A stretch of 64,000 bases of DNA from Blastocatellia bacterium. GTDB taxonomy: Bacteria > Acidobacteriota > Blastocatellia > HR10 > J050. Under the pieces are notes generated by a model, which saw nothing but the letters and a program-made list of their open reading frames with translations, ran no database searches and was not told the origin of the DNA. A program made the position numbers and the translations under genes. The stretch lies in the NCBI GenBank assembly GCA_026985075.1, contig JALSQX010000073.1, positions 1-64,000 of the forward strand. The letters are read 5' to 3'. Shown here piece by piece: positions 1 through 8,571 of this stretch (position 1 is the stretch's first letter; every line of letters starts with the position of its first letter).

Positions 1-806
1 TGAAGTCGTCGCCGATGGGGGAACAGCCACCATCGGGCAATGACGCTCTACGACCGAGAGGTGGAACCTGGAGCGCACGCCTCCGGCAGGCCGCTTCTCA
101 GAGATGAGCGAAGTGGGCGGGACGCTGGCGCTCCCAGAGGATTGTTGAGGTCTCCATGGGCTCGCGTACATCACGAAATGGCCGAAAAGCAAGATAGCGC
201 AGGTTGACACTTTGCGTCATCCCCTATTTTCGAAGGGGTCAGTCAAGGCCTGACGAGCCACACCGAGGGGATGAAAAGAGCCTGTCAGAGAATCTCTGCA
301 TTCTCTGCGCCTCTGCGGTGATTTTCGAATGAGAGTGAGCATTGACCTTACGAGCGAGACCTTTTCCACACTCTGTTCTCTATGGGCGAGTGCGTCCAAT
401 AACCCGATGGCTGGGCGAGATGCCCTAACGCTTTCAGGTCGCGCTCATCCTACTCTCCAGGGTGATACTCTCAAACTGCTGAATCGCCAACGCTTACCTG
501 AAAACAAGAAACAGCCATTCGGATGGTATGCAGCTTGCCTGTGTGAATAACGGTTTGGTGTTTCTATGCGAATGCCAAGGAGGGGATCTGTGATCATCAG
601 TGATGAAGAGAAAAACTGTTTGCAGAGTCGCGTGGATCATGATTCTCTCCGACTCGTTTTTGGCGCACCCAGCCTCGATGTCGGGGGATACCGGCAATGA
701 AGAACACCGCCGATGTCAACTTCCAAAGCATGTGCTCGGGAGGGGTGGCGCCACGTCAATGATGCGGTATGAGCTCGAAATTGGAACGGAAAGGAGGAAC
801 TCTCTC
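1..806. other. Gene-poor left end
   Basis: I see no supportable gene here. Short open frames exist on both strands, but none has a ribosome site plus a recognisable protein. The stretch holds one copy of a dispersed intergenic repeat (196-279). The next gene has its own clear ribosome site at 791-797, so the longer frame that opens at 600 is not its true start. Confidence 0.6.
196..279 (+). repeat. Dispersed intergenic repeat, copy A
   Basis: Shares with copies B-E a core of TATTTTC, a short GGxGTC block, a GCCACAC-like block and GGATGAAAAG, and is flanked by a GCGCA...TGCG segment. Here the order is GCGCAGG...TTTGCG, then CTATTTTCG, then GAGCCACACC, then GGGGATGAAAAG. It lies outside any gene. 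Confidence 0.6.
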
Positions 807-1604
807 ATGACAAGACTTGCTCTGATCACCTTATTTCTTCTCATGACGTTGATCCCGGTCCCCAATGTCACCACGGCCCAACAAGCTCCACTGCAGTATG
901 CGGTCAAGTTCGTCTGTGGAAAATCGGACGGTGACGTGGTAGCGCCGGGACAATACTTCACGGCTATTAATGTCCACAACCCGACCGAGAAAGCGATCGG
1001 TTTCCTGAAGAAATTCGCTGTGGCTCTACCAGGTGAGCGGCCCGGCCCGGTGTCGCCGTTTTTTAGTGCTCGACTGGGCGCGGATCAAGCACTGGAAATT
1101 GATTGCTCGGACATTTTTGAACGCGTGCCGGCCCGAGCTGACTTCGTCAAGGGATTCGTCCTCATCGAGAGCGACGTTGAATTGGATGTGGTGGCCGTGT
1201 ACACGGCGGCCGGCGCAACCGGTGCGGTCGAAACGCTCGACATCGAGCGCATCTCTCCTCGACGCCGCACGGTTGATCGGCCCGACCTGGTTGTTCGATC
1301 CATCGACAAAGTGGAGTTTGTTCCAGGATCTTTGAATCTGAGAATCACATTCACGGTGGCCAATACGGGATCCGCCAGTGCCGGAACATCGTTGACGCGC
1401 ATCGAGACGGATAATGGGATTCCAATTGATGTGGCCACGCCAGCTTTAGGCGCAGGAGATTTCGTGACGCTCACCACCACGGTGACACAGAATCAAAACT
1501 GCTTTGATCCCGATTGCACTGTATGTGGCACGGCCGACGCGACTCATCTGGTGGGAGAGTCAGACGAAACCAATAACAAAACCTGTGAAACGATCCCTGG
1601 CTAA
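807..1604 (+). CDS. Secreted CARDB-domain protein
   Basis: 265-residue exported protein of unknown function. The start ATG at 807 follows AAGGAGG (791-797) and opens a clear signal peptide (MTRLALITLFLLMTLIPVP) with likely cleavage after ATTAQ-type residues. The middle is unassigned. The C-terminal ~100 residues (PDLVVRSIDKVEF ... VANTGSASAGTS ... SDETNNKTC) match the CARDB cell-adhesion-related Ig-like fold, including its usual 'VGESDETNN' ending. Two Cys pairs in CFDPDCTVC suggest a disulfide-rich loop. It stands alone with no operon partner. An extracytoplasmic structural or binding role is inferred from the domain only. Confidence 0.75.
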   Translation: MTRLALITLFLLMTLIPVPNVTTAQQAPLQYAVKFVCGKSDGDVVAPGQYFTAINVHNPTEKAIGFLKKFAVALPGERPGPVSPFFSARLGADQALEIDCSDIFERVPARADFVKGFVLIESDVELDVVAVYTAAGATGAVETLDIERISPRRRTVDRPDLVVRSIDKVEFVPGSLNLRITFTVANTGSASAGTSLTRIETDNGIPIDVATPALGAGDFVTLTTTVTQNQNCFDPDCTVCGTADATHLVGESDETNNKTCETIPG

Positions 1605-1714
1605 GGATCCCATGCCGCGAACTCCGGCTGGCCGATGGGGGGCTTTCTGCGCCCGATGATCAAATCAACATAAAAGAGACCTCCCACAGTCTGGAGACGC
1701 TGGTGCAGATTACA

Positions 1715-1790
1715 GTGGGAGAGTGGACGAATGGGCCAGTGGGAGATGTCATATGCGCTTCCCCATTCTCCCTTTCGTCCATTCCTCCAC
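1715..1790. repeat. Long imperfect palindrome centred on CATATG
   Basis: The left arm (GTGGGAGAGTGGACGAATGG...) and the reverse complement of the right arm (GTGGAGGAATGGACGAAAGG...) align over about 35 bases with few mismatches. The centre is CATATG near 1750-1755. As RNA or single-stranded DNA it would form a long hairpin. There is no T-run, so it is not an intrinsic terminator. Confidence 0.55.
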
Positions 1791-1799
1791 TCATGATCA

Positions 1800-1872
1800 C
1801 AGGAGTCTCCCACGGCTTCGCGGGCCACACTGAACGAATGAAAAGGGCGCAGCACAAGATGCCATCTTGCAC
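1800..1872 (+). repeat. Dispersed intergenic repeat, copy B
   Basis: Contains AGGAGTCTCCCACGGC, GGGCCACAC, GAATGAAAAGGG and the hairpin CAAGATGCCATCTTG. It has the same block order as the other copies. Confidence 0.6.
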
Positions 1873-1931
1873 CACATTGTCGAAGGAATCATCTATGCGC
1901 GAATGCACGCCAAACGAACGATGAAGATGAG

Positions 1932-2041
1932 GGAGCGCAAGCTAACAGCTTGCACACCTTATTTTCACAGGAGTCGCCCATGGCGCGCTCGAGCCACATC
2001 GAAGGGATGAAAACGCGTAGCGCAAGCTGACAACTCATGCC
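1932..2041 (+). repeat. Dispersed intergenic repeat, copy C
   Basis: The fullest copy: hairpin GCAAGCTAACAGCTTGC, then TTATTTTCACAGGAGTCGCC, GAGCCACATC, GGGATGAAAACG and a second GCGCAAGCTGAC segment. The blocks appear on both sides of the core, so the elements may be tandem arrays of a smaller unit. Confidence 0.6.
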
Positions 2042-2073
2042 ACACGCTATCTTCGAAGGAGGTGACGAATATC

Positions 2074-2349
2074 ATGAAAGATGCACAGCCATTCCGCAGC
2101 TGTAATGGCCTTGTCCTGGCGATGGTCATTGCCCTCGCTCTTTCCTCGCTCCAACCGTCGGGCCAAACGGAATCACCGACGTAGACGGCGCTCGGTCCCT
2201 GCGGTGGGTCCATCGACGCTATTGCTATCCATCCGGGCGACGCCAGCACGCTCAGTGTCGATGCATGGCCACCAATGTCCACCGCCAAAGGCGGGATTTC
2301 CACAGATGGGCGCCCCGCCGCTGGTCAGCGGGGAGAGGGCACCGTCTGA
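2074..2349 (+). pseudogene. Truncated secreted beta-propeller (BNR/sortilin-type) gene
   Basis: GAAGGAGGTGACG precedes ATG 2074, which opens a signal peptide (MKDAQPFRS...LALSSLQPSGQ). TAG at 2182-2184 interrupts the frame. The same frame then continues with GPCGGSIDAIAIHPGDAS and GGISTDGRP, the repeat signature of BNR/YCF48-like propellers common in Acidobacteria ('GPYGG.I.ALAIDP.NP.TLYAGT ... GGVFKSTDGG'). It stops at 2347-2349, far short of a full propeller. A nonsense codon plus loss of the rest makes this a gene remnant. The assignment rests on the motif only. Confidence 0.6.
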
Positions 2350-2729
2350 GCTATTAGCTTGAAACAGAATGATCCCCGGAAACCAGCTCCGGAACCTTTG
2401 GGGAGAGTGAGTGTGGCAGTGAAGGAGCTGGCCAACTCCGGGGCCTGGGTGCTTCTCCCTCCTTCTCGCCGCGGATGAGCCGAGTGGGTGTCAGTGACTC
2501 CGGAGGCCAGCTCCGGGGCTTGAACGAAGATGCTCTTCCGGCTGAGGATCTGGCTCTCGAGGCCGAAGCCGCATCACCGAGGACTTTCGGATACCCAGTC
2601 TCGCGCCTGATGATCCCGACACGCTGGCCAGAAGACGATATGGAGCCGATACCAGGGCGGGCGATCTCCTGATGATCCCGGCATGCTGGCTGAAAACCGC
2701 CGTCCGTTTTATCATGAATAGAGCTGACG
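2350..2729. other. Intergenic with short direct repeats
   Basis: No convincing gene. Two diverged copies of a unit reading TGATGATCCCGxCAxGCTGGC occur at about 2608-2635 and 2671-2698. A CCAGCTCCGG motif recurs near 2380 and 2510. This may be more debris of the truncated propeller gene or of a repeat protein. Confidence 0.4.
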
Positions 2730-4037
2730 ATGAGAGCAACGGCTATTCTTGCCAGCATGACACTTCTGGTGCTCTGGACGGGGCCTGCGGTCTCTAACGC
2801 TGGTGATCTTCTCCGTTCCAATGGTGAACTGGTCGGTGTGGGACGCACAGGGAGCAACTCCAGCGCACATCGAGACCACCACCGGATGGATGGGGCCGAG
2901 CTCATCTACGACCTCACCCGACGAGCCCGCGCGCAGAATCCGTTTTTTTCGCCCGATGGGCAGATGCTCCCGGTTACGTTATGCCACAATGGCTACAACA
3001 ATGGACCAGCCGGCTTCTACTTCATCATTCCGGTCGAGGGCGGCCAACCAATCCGCATCACTCGTGACCGAATCCACGAAGACGGCGCACCCTCCTGGTC
3101 GCCCGATGGAGAGTGGATTGCCTTTGAATCTCATCGAGGTCGGGATGAGGATACGCCCGCCAGCCTGTGGCGCATCGCCGCATCAGATGCGTTCAGTCGC
3201 CAGCCACCGGGCCTCCACAGCGTCAATGATTTCCTCTATCAGCTTCAGAATCTCGATCTGCGCGCCATCGGTGAGACGGCTTATGACCTGGTGATCATGG
3301 ATTATTCTGCTGATGGCAGCGAAGCGGGCGAATTCACGGCGGCGGAAATCGACGCTCTCCGGCACAGTCCCGGTGGTGAGAAGATCGTGCTGGCTTATAT
3401 GAGCATTGGCGAGGCGGAAGATTATCGCTTCTATTGGCGACGGTGGTGGCGGCCGGGCTATCCTCCCTGGCTGGACGCTGAGAATCCAGACTGGCCGGGC
3501 AACTACAAGGTTCACTACTGGGACCCCAGATGGCAAGCCATCATCCTGGAATACACCGACCGGCTGATTGATGCCGGCTTCGATGGGGCTTACCTCGATC
3601 TCATTGATGCCTATGAATACTACGCCGATCGAGGTCGGGCGACGGCGGCCGAAGAGATGGTTGCCTTCGTCCAAACCATCGCCACCCACGCCCGCGCGCG
3701 CGATCCCGATTTTCTCATCATCCCGCAAAATGCGCCCGAATTGGCCACCTCGTTCCCCGCCTATCTGGAGATCGTGGACGGGATCGGACAGGAGGAGGTG
3801 TACTACGGCTATGAGGAAGACGACCAACCGACCCCACCGAACATCACTGCCGAACTGGAAGCTTATCTGGACGCCTTCAAGAAGGCCGATAAGCTGGTTC
3901 TGACCATCGACTATGCCACGACACCGGCGCACATCGACGATGCCTACGCCAGATCGCGAGCCAAAGGTTATGTGCCTTTCGTCACCGTGCGGGAGCTGGA
4001 CCGGTTGACCATCAATCCCGGCCACGAACCGGATTGA
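2730..4037 (+). CDS. Secreted TolB-propeller / GH114-like (MJ1477-TM1410) fusion protein
   Basis: 435 residues. A signal peptide (MRATAILASMTLLVLWTG) is followed by about 100 residues of WD40/TolB-type repeat (FFSPDG..., SWSPDGEWIAFESHRG). Then comes a TIM-barrel domain of the MJ1477/TM1410 family (GH114-like): VLAYMSIGEAEDYRFYW, HYWDPRWQ and FDGAYLDLIDAYEYY. The family is related to endo-alpha-1,4-polygalactosaminidases, but its substrate here is unknown. Only one or two propeller blades are present, so the N-terminus could be the stub of a larger TolB protein joined to the hydrolase. The ribosome site before 2730 is weak. It lies just downstream of another propeller remnant. Confidence 0.75.
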   Translation: MRATAILASMTLLVLWTGPAVSNAGDLLRSNGELVGVGRTGSNSSAHRDHHRMDGAELIYDLTRRARAQNPFFSPDGQMLPVTLCHNGYNNGPAGFYFIIPVEGGQPIRITRDRIHEDGAPSWSPDGEWIAFESHRGRDEDTPASLWRIAASDAFSRQPPGLHSVNDFLYQLQNLDLRAIGETAYDLVIMDYSADGSEAGEFTAAEIDALRHSPGGEKIVLAYMSIGEAEDYRFYWRRWWRPGYPPWLDAENPDWPGNYKVHYWDPRWQAIILEYTDRLIDAGFDGAYLDLIDAYEYYADRGRATAAEEMVAFVQTIATHARARDPDFLIIPQNAPELATSFPAYLEIVDGIGQEEVYYGYEEDDQPTPPNITAELEAYLDAFKKADKLVLTIDYATTPAHIDDAYARSRAKGYVPFVTVRELDRLTINPGHEPD

Positions 4038-4086
4038 CGGGGATCGCCGTGGAGTGAAGAGAGACGATGGTGTGAGGGCCGATTCT

Positions 4087-4506
4087 TCATGGCTTCTTCT
4101 CCCTTGTCACCACAGCGGCGATCCCCTGGGCGAACTCCAGTTCCGGGCAACGGCTTCTGACTTCGATGGCACAACCGAGACGATAGGCCCGGCGCAGGAT
4201 TTCCGTTCTCACATCGATGGCGTCCAGGAACATTGATCCGCAGGACGGACAAGCTTTCATCTCTCCTTCTCCCCGCACATGAAGAGCGCGACAGTTGCGG
4301 CACTGCCATCCGGGAATCGGGGCTTGATCGGCACACACGATGAGCTTCTGCACATGCCCCCGTTTCAGGGCTTCCAGCGTCTCTGCTAATCCATGGACGA
4401 TGCGCTCTCCGGCGAACCCGCTATTCTTCGTCGAGGCGTTCGCCGGCACCGTCACGGAAGAAGTGTTCCTGGATCTCCAGGGCGTGGGTCCGGGCCGCCA
4501 GCTCAT
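4087..4506 (-). pseudogene. Remnant of bacterial eRF1/Vms1-type (BaeRF) release-factor-like protein
   Basis: The C-terminal ~115 residues (HGLAETLEALKRGHVQKLIV, zinc ribbon WQCRNC...KACPSCG, then LDAIDVRTEILRRAYRLGC and AQGIAAVVTREKKP) match the last domain of BaeRF/Vms1 proteins, which are normally ~350-400 residues. The preceding stretch makes sense only in the +1 frame (ELAARTHALEIQEHFFRD...), so there is a frameshift near 4420. The N-terminal two thirds are missing. A ribosome site (AAGGAGG) and start codon still precede it at 4506. Family role: release-factor-like or peptidyl-tRNA hydrolysis. This copy should be non-functional. Confidence 0.6.
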
Positions 4507-4531
4507 CACAGATACCTCCTTATAGGAGGAA

Positions 4532-4548
4532 TTGCAAGCGGCGTGCCA
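4532..4548 (-). promoter_or_regulatory. Sigma-54 promoter
   Basis: On the minus strand TGGCAC-GCCGC-TTGCA gives the invariant GG and GC dinucleotides with 10 bases between, an essentially perfect -24/-12 element. The predicted start lies just before the ribosome site of the BaeRF remnant. Confidence 0.8.
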
Positions 4549-4756
4549 CGATCCCATTGAAGACCAACCTATTGAATATCGGGCAGTTCGCCGCGCAGCG
4601 ATGAACTCGAGCGTTGGGATCTTTCCCCTCCCTTGCGTCATATCACCCAGATCGATCACCGAATGGGTACCCACAAGGTCACGATTCTCATCGGGCAAAT
4701 CTAGGATCGGCGGCGAGCATTCCCTCAATGAGGCTCGAGCCGATCACCCACAGGTC

Positions 4757-4834
4757 ATAACAGGCTGGGGAAGGCGGCGCTCTCCGCCGAACATTCTTCA
4801 GCGCTCTCATTGCTCTCTCTCGCCAGCCTGTTAT
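4757..4834. repeat. 12-base perfect inverted repeat around a small hairpin
   Basis: ATAACAGGCTGG (4757-4768) is matched by CCAGCCTGTTAT (4823-4834). The 54-base spacer contains its own CGGCG...CGCCG hairpin. It sits 70 bases upstream of the radical SAM start. It could be an operator, a structured 5' leader or the ends of a small mobile element. Confidence 0.5.
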
Positions 4835-4904
4835 ACCATACGCGAGGAGATTCGAAAGCGTTCAAGATGGGGCCGAGCTTACGGCCCGGGAGGGAGAAGG
4901 AGGC

Positions 4905-6179
4905 ATGCTCGTCGAGTTCCAAGCCGCCGAGTCGAGCCAACGCATCGTGTTCAGTCTCAAGTCGGCGTCGCTGGCCGTCATGTTCGATGAGCATGAGGTC
5001 CATTCATTCGATCTGGAGGGACGATTGCTCACCGCCTGGATGAACAATCAGACGTACATCCGCACGCTGGACAATCGAGTGGTCAAGAAGTGGCGCGAGC
5101 GGCACCAGGGAACGCCCTGGAAGCATATTGAAGAATTGCAGCCGGACGAGAAGCGGCAATTCCTGAGTCAGGTGTGGTCGCGGATGCAGGCGCTTTTCGA
5201 CCAACTCGCGCATCACGAATGGCGCGTGATCCGGAGTGACGGTGATCAGGAGCAAATAGCCGAGCAACTCATGCATCGGCTCGATCAGATCGTGAGCTGG
5301 AACGTCGAGCGCCTGGAACGAGAGCGCGAGCGGTTCGCTGCCGTGTACACGCCGGTGACCATCCTGCCGCCCGATCAATATCTCTCGCTCGTGCTCCAAG
5401 CGACCGAGGGATGTCACTGGAACCGCTGTACATTCTGTCACTTCTATCGCCATCAGCGATTCCACATCAAATCAGAGGAAGAGTTCATCCACCATATCGA
5501 AGGAGTCAAGCAATTCTTCGGTCGGGGAATCCGATTACGGCGATCCATTTTCCTCGGCGACGCCAATGCCCTGGTCATTCCCCAAGAACGGCTGGTCCGC
5601 TTCTTCGATCTCATCAACGAGGCATTCACCATCGCCGATGAGCGCGCCCGACCGGAGGGCGATGGCGGCCACGTCTTTCGAGGGATCTATTCGTTCATCG
5701 ATGCGTTCACCGGTTACAAGAAAACGGAAGCCGACTTTGCTGAACTCGGGCGCCGGCACCTTCGCCGCGTATATCTGGGCGTCGAGACGGGTTCTGACGA
5801 ACTCCTGAAGTTCCTGAACAAACCGGCCACGGCCGAGCAAGCCCTGGAGGTGACTCGAGCCGTCAAGCGAGCGGGCCTGAGTGTGGGGGTCATTATTCTG
5901 ATCGGCGCTGGTGGCGACCGCTATTTTCGCGAACACATCGATCGCACCATTCGACTGCTCAACGCCATGCCGCTGGGACGAGGAGACATCATCTATTTCT
6001 CGCCGCTCTTCCCGTCTCCCGATTCGGAGTATCGGCAACGAGCCGCCGAGGAAGGCATCCGCGCTCTCACTGACGCCGAGCGAAGAGCCCAACTCGACGC
6101 CATGCGCTCGGGGTTGCGGTTTCCCAGAAACGAACAACCCAAGATCTCCCTCTACGACATCCGAGAGTTCGTTTACTGA
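4905..6179 (+). CDS. Radical SAM protein
   Basis: 424 residues; ATG 4905 follows GGGAGAAGGAGGC. The radical SAM [4Fe-4S] motif is at about residues 170-179 as CHWNRCTFC (Cx4CxxC rather than the more usual Cx3CxxC). It is followed by barrel motifs including FLGDANALVIP and VYLGVETGSDELLKFLNKP (the GxE-type strand seen in HemN/oxygen-independent families) and GLSVGVIILIGAGGD. The N-terminal ~150 residues are unassigned and charged. The reaction is not predictable. No obvious partner gene adjoins it; the next gene is convergent. Confidence 0.8.
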   Translation: MLVEFQAAESSQRIVFSLKSASLAVMFDEHEVHSFDLEGRLLTAWMNNQTYIRTLDNRVVKKWRERHQGTPWKHIEELQPDEKRQFLSQVWSRMQALFDQLAHHEWRVIRSDGDQEQIAEQLMHRLDQIVSWNVERLERERERFAAVYTPVTILPPDQYLSLVLQATEGCHWNRCTFCHFYRHQRFHIKSEEEFIHHIEGVKQFFGRGIRLRRSIFLGDANALVIPQERLVRFFDLINEAFTIADERARPEGDGGHVFRGIYSFIDAFTGYKKTEADFAELGRRHLRRVYLGVETGSDELLKFLNKPATAEQALEVTRAVKRAGLSVGVIILIGAGGDRYFREHIDRTIRLLNAMPLGRGDIIYFSPLFPSPDSEYRQRAAEEGIRALTDAERRAQLDAMRSGLRFPRNEQPKISLYDIREFVY

Positions 6180-6343
6180 TGAACGCCTCGTGGACCGATC
6201 ATCCGAGTGGTCTCCCAACGGGATGCTCGTCACCAGACGCCCGCCGGTGAGTCGAAGCGAGGACCTATGAGAGGCCCACCTCCGACAGCATCGACAACGA
6301 GACGGGCGAGCGAGCGCTCGGCGATGGCCGCGGCCCTCCTCTC

Positions 6344-7210
6344 TCACCGCCGGATGACCGTCAATACCGGGCAGGGCGCGTGTCGCGTGACGCGCTCGGT
6401 CGTCGTCCCGATCACCGTGGTGTCAGAAAATCGTCGGTGTTGCGCTCCCAGGACGATGAGGTCACAGCCGATGGAAGTGGCCACGTCGATGATCTGCTCG
6501 GCGGCATGGCCGCGCCGAACCACCTCCTGCAGGTGGCAACTGGAACGCACATCACCGGGCACCCAGGCGCAGAGTCGCTCCAGTTCCTCCCGCTCGCTCG
6601 ATTCCCCGACCGGCGATTCGACGACGTTGAGCACGATGAGTTCGGCATCGAAACATTGGGCCATGGAAACAGCGTGACCGAGCGCCTTCATGGCCACATC
6701 GGTGAAATTCACCGGGCAGAGAATGCGATTGATGGAGATGGCATGGGCCCCTTCTGCTCCCCGCTTGTATCTGACGGTGAGCACCGGCCGATCCGTCTCC
6801 CGAAGAACCCGCTCGGTGACCGAACCGAGCATCACCCGGCTCAAGCCGCTCCGTCCATGAGTTCCCATGACGATGAGATCGACATTCCGTTCCTCGGCCG
6901 TGTTCAGAATGGCCGGCACGGGCCAATCCTCCACGACCACCGATTCAGTCTCCACGCGATCGCCCACGTGTTTCCACACATAATCGGCCAGGACCTCCCG
7001 CGCCGCCATCTTGGAGCGCTCCAGCGCCTGGACGAGTTCATCCACCTGCCGAGCGGTGAAATGAGGTGGCGGCAAGAACGGATCGGCATACATGACGATC
7101 AATCGCCCATGGAAGCACCGGGCGACCTCTCTGGCGTACTTCAAGGCGAATGTCGCCAGCTCGCTGAAATCAGTTGGGCAAAGGATGCGTCTCGGTTGGA
7201 ATGTCTCCAT
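6344..7210 (-). CDS. Tandem-domain universal stress protein
   Basis: 288 residues with two UspA domains. The first (RRILCPTDFSELATFALKYA ... MGTHGRSGLSRVMLGSVTE) keeps the ATP-binding G2xG9xGS signature. The second (NRILCPVNFTDVAMKALGHA ... LGAQHRRFSDTTVIGTTTE) has lost the glycine pattern, so only one domain probably binds nucleotide. The start at 7210 follows AAGGAGGGAGTC. The frame extends upstream to 7264, but that part is not Usp-like. It lies downstream of the bd-like oxidase genes on the same strand, across a repeat. A role in stress or redox adaptation is inferred from the family. Confidence 0.85.
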   Translation of the reverse strand: METFQPRRILCPTDFSELATFALKYAREVARCFHGRLIVMYADPFLPPPHFTARQVDELVQALERSKMAAREVLADYVWKHVGDRVETESVVVEDWPVPAILNTAEERNVDLIVMGTHGRSGLSRVMLGSVTERVLRETDRPVLTVRYKRGAEGAHAISINRILCPVNFTDVAMKALGHAVSMAQCFDAELIVLNVVESPVGESSEREELERLCAWVPGDVRSSCHLQEVVRRGHAAEQIIDVATSIGCDLIVLGAQHRRFSDTTVIGTTTERVTRHAPCPVLTVIRR

Positions 7211-7330
7211 GACTCCCTCCTTGGCCCCGGGTGCCGATGCACCGATGGAGAGATCGCGTGTCATTCATCATCCAGTCCATCGGCGCTGACTCCTCCCGTT
7301 CACCGGCACCCGAGCACTTCCGCGAAAATA

Positions 7331-7421
7331 GAGCGTAGCGTAAGATGGCATCTTGCGCTCCATCTCTCCGACGGGTTCATTTTCATCCCTGCCCTGTAGC
7401 CCCGGGCCAGAGGCGACTCCG
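7331..7421 (-). repeat. Dispersed intergenic repeat, copy D
   Basis: On the minus strand: GGAGTCGCCTCTGGCCC, CAGGGATGAAAATG, then GGAGCGCAAGATGCCATCTTACGC with its hairpin. It separates the oxidase genes from the Usp gene. Confidence 0.6.
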
Positions 7422-7432
7422 ATGAATGCCTC

Positions 7433-8569
7433 TCATCCGCCCGAAACCACCGGTTCACCTCGACTCACCATCTTCCGTAGCATCCACGCCACCACGCCCA
7501 AACCGGCGACGAACAGCAGCAGGAACAGGATCAACGGACTCCATTGAATATTGACGCGCTCGGCCGTGACGTCCAGATAAGGACGAAGTTCGACATTTTG
7601 CACAACTTGACGACTGACGGCGTTGAGGGCGATGACCAGGAACTGCGCTCCACCCACCAGCGCCGCCCACTGCGGCGTCACCTTTCGACGGCCCATCAGA
7701 ATCAGGAGCCCCGGCAGGCCGGGGGCGATGGCCGTCAATCCGGTCAGGACCACCCAGGGTTCGCTGAACATCATCTCCCGCAATTCCGCCGGCCAGGTGC
7801 CGAACACATACCAGGAGCCGAACGCGGCGAACCAGATGAGCCCCACGGCATACACCTTCAGGGCGATGCGCATCGCCGCGCGCCTGTACGGATCGCTCTC
7901 CCCCCGAGCCAACAGACCGGCATCAACGGCGATATAAGCCCCCGTCGTCGTCAGGGCTAACCCGAACATCATCAACCAGCGTGGCCAGAGCGCAGGATCA
8001 TCCACATTCAGGGCGATCCCCAAAGGAGCACCAGCCACGCTCGTCGTCTGCCAGAGTTTCGGCCACGCTTCGACGCGGGTCATCAGGCTGAAGGCATTGC
8101 TGAACAAGAACCCCATGACCAGGAACAGGACCGCTGTCAGCCAACCGACCGCTCGTCGCCACGCCGTGATCCCCTCATCGCCCTGGCGCAACCCGGCCAC
8201 GTAGACATACACGCCATAGTAGGCTACCGTCAACAGAACGATGATGGCCAGCCAGGGCCAGGCCATGAGAATGGTAGCCGGATAGAACACCTTGTAATAG
8301 GCTACTTGAAGAAACAACAACGGGACGATGCCGAAATTGACGCCCAGCGCGATGATGACGGGCATCGGTTTCATCAAGCGATGCGAGACGCGTCGAGCGT
8401 GCGCGTCTCCACGCCAGGAGAGCACCATGGCCACGATGATCCCGGCATACCACAGGTTCATGGGAATCATGTGCAGCGTGAAGCCCAGCACTTTGAACAG
8501 GACGAGAAACCAGTAGGGGGCTGGATATCCCAACGGATTAGACGGTCCCATCAACGTTGTCGGCTCCAT
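7433..8569 (-). CDS. bd-like oxidase, second membrane subunit
   Basis: 378 residues, almost wholly membrane, with about 8-9 helices (PAPYWFLVLFKVLGFTLHMI, FLQVAYYKVFYPATILMAWP and others). It follows the cytochrome bd-like subunit with cytochrome c by 2 bases and should be its partner. ATG 8569 is preferred over an in-frame GTG at 8575 because AGGAGGTGATC is well spaced for it. It resembles CydB only loosely. It is better described as the companion subunit of bd-like, heme-c-containing oxidases of the kind reported from Nitrospirae and related bacteria. Electron donor and acceptor cannot be read from sequence. Confidence 0.65.
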   Translation of the reverse strand: MEPTTLMGPSNPLGYPAPYWFLVLFKVLGFTLHMIPMNLWYAGIIVAMVLSWRGDAHARRVSHRLMKPMPVIIALGVNFGIVPLLFLQVAYYKVFYPATILMAWPWLAIIVLLTVAYYGVYVYVAGLRQGDEGITAWRRAVGWLTAVLFLVMGFLFSNAFSLMTRVEAWPKLWQTTSVAGAPLGIALNVDDPALWPRWLMMFGLALTTTGAYIAVDAGLLARGESDPYRRAAMRIALKVYAVGLIWFAAFGSWYVFGTWPAELREMMFSEPWVVLTGLTAIAPGLPGLLILMGRRKVTPQWAALVGGAQFLVIALNAVSRQVVQNVELRPYLDVTAERVNIQWSPLILFLLLFVAGLGVVAWMLRKMVSRGEPVVSGG

Positions 8570-8571
8570 GA

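Larger units (their letters stand above)
1605..2073. other. Intergenic block of palindromes and dispersed repeats
   Basis: No gene is supported. The stretch holds a 76-base imperfect palindrome (1715-1790) and two copies of the dispersed repeat (1800-1872 and 1932-2041), and ends at the ribosome site of the following pseudogene. The short open frames are shadows of the repeats. Confidence 0.6.
4507..4904. other. Intergenic between dead BaeRF gene and radical SAM gene
   Basis: Holds a sigma-54 promoter facing left (4532-4548), a perfect CCTCCT-ATA-AGGAGG palindrome over the leftward ribosome site, and a 12-base inverted repeat (4757-4834) upstream of the rightward radical SAM gene. No further gene is supported. 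Confidence 0.6.
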
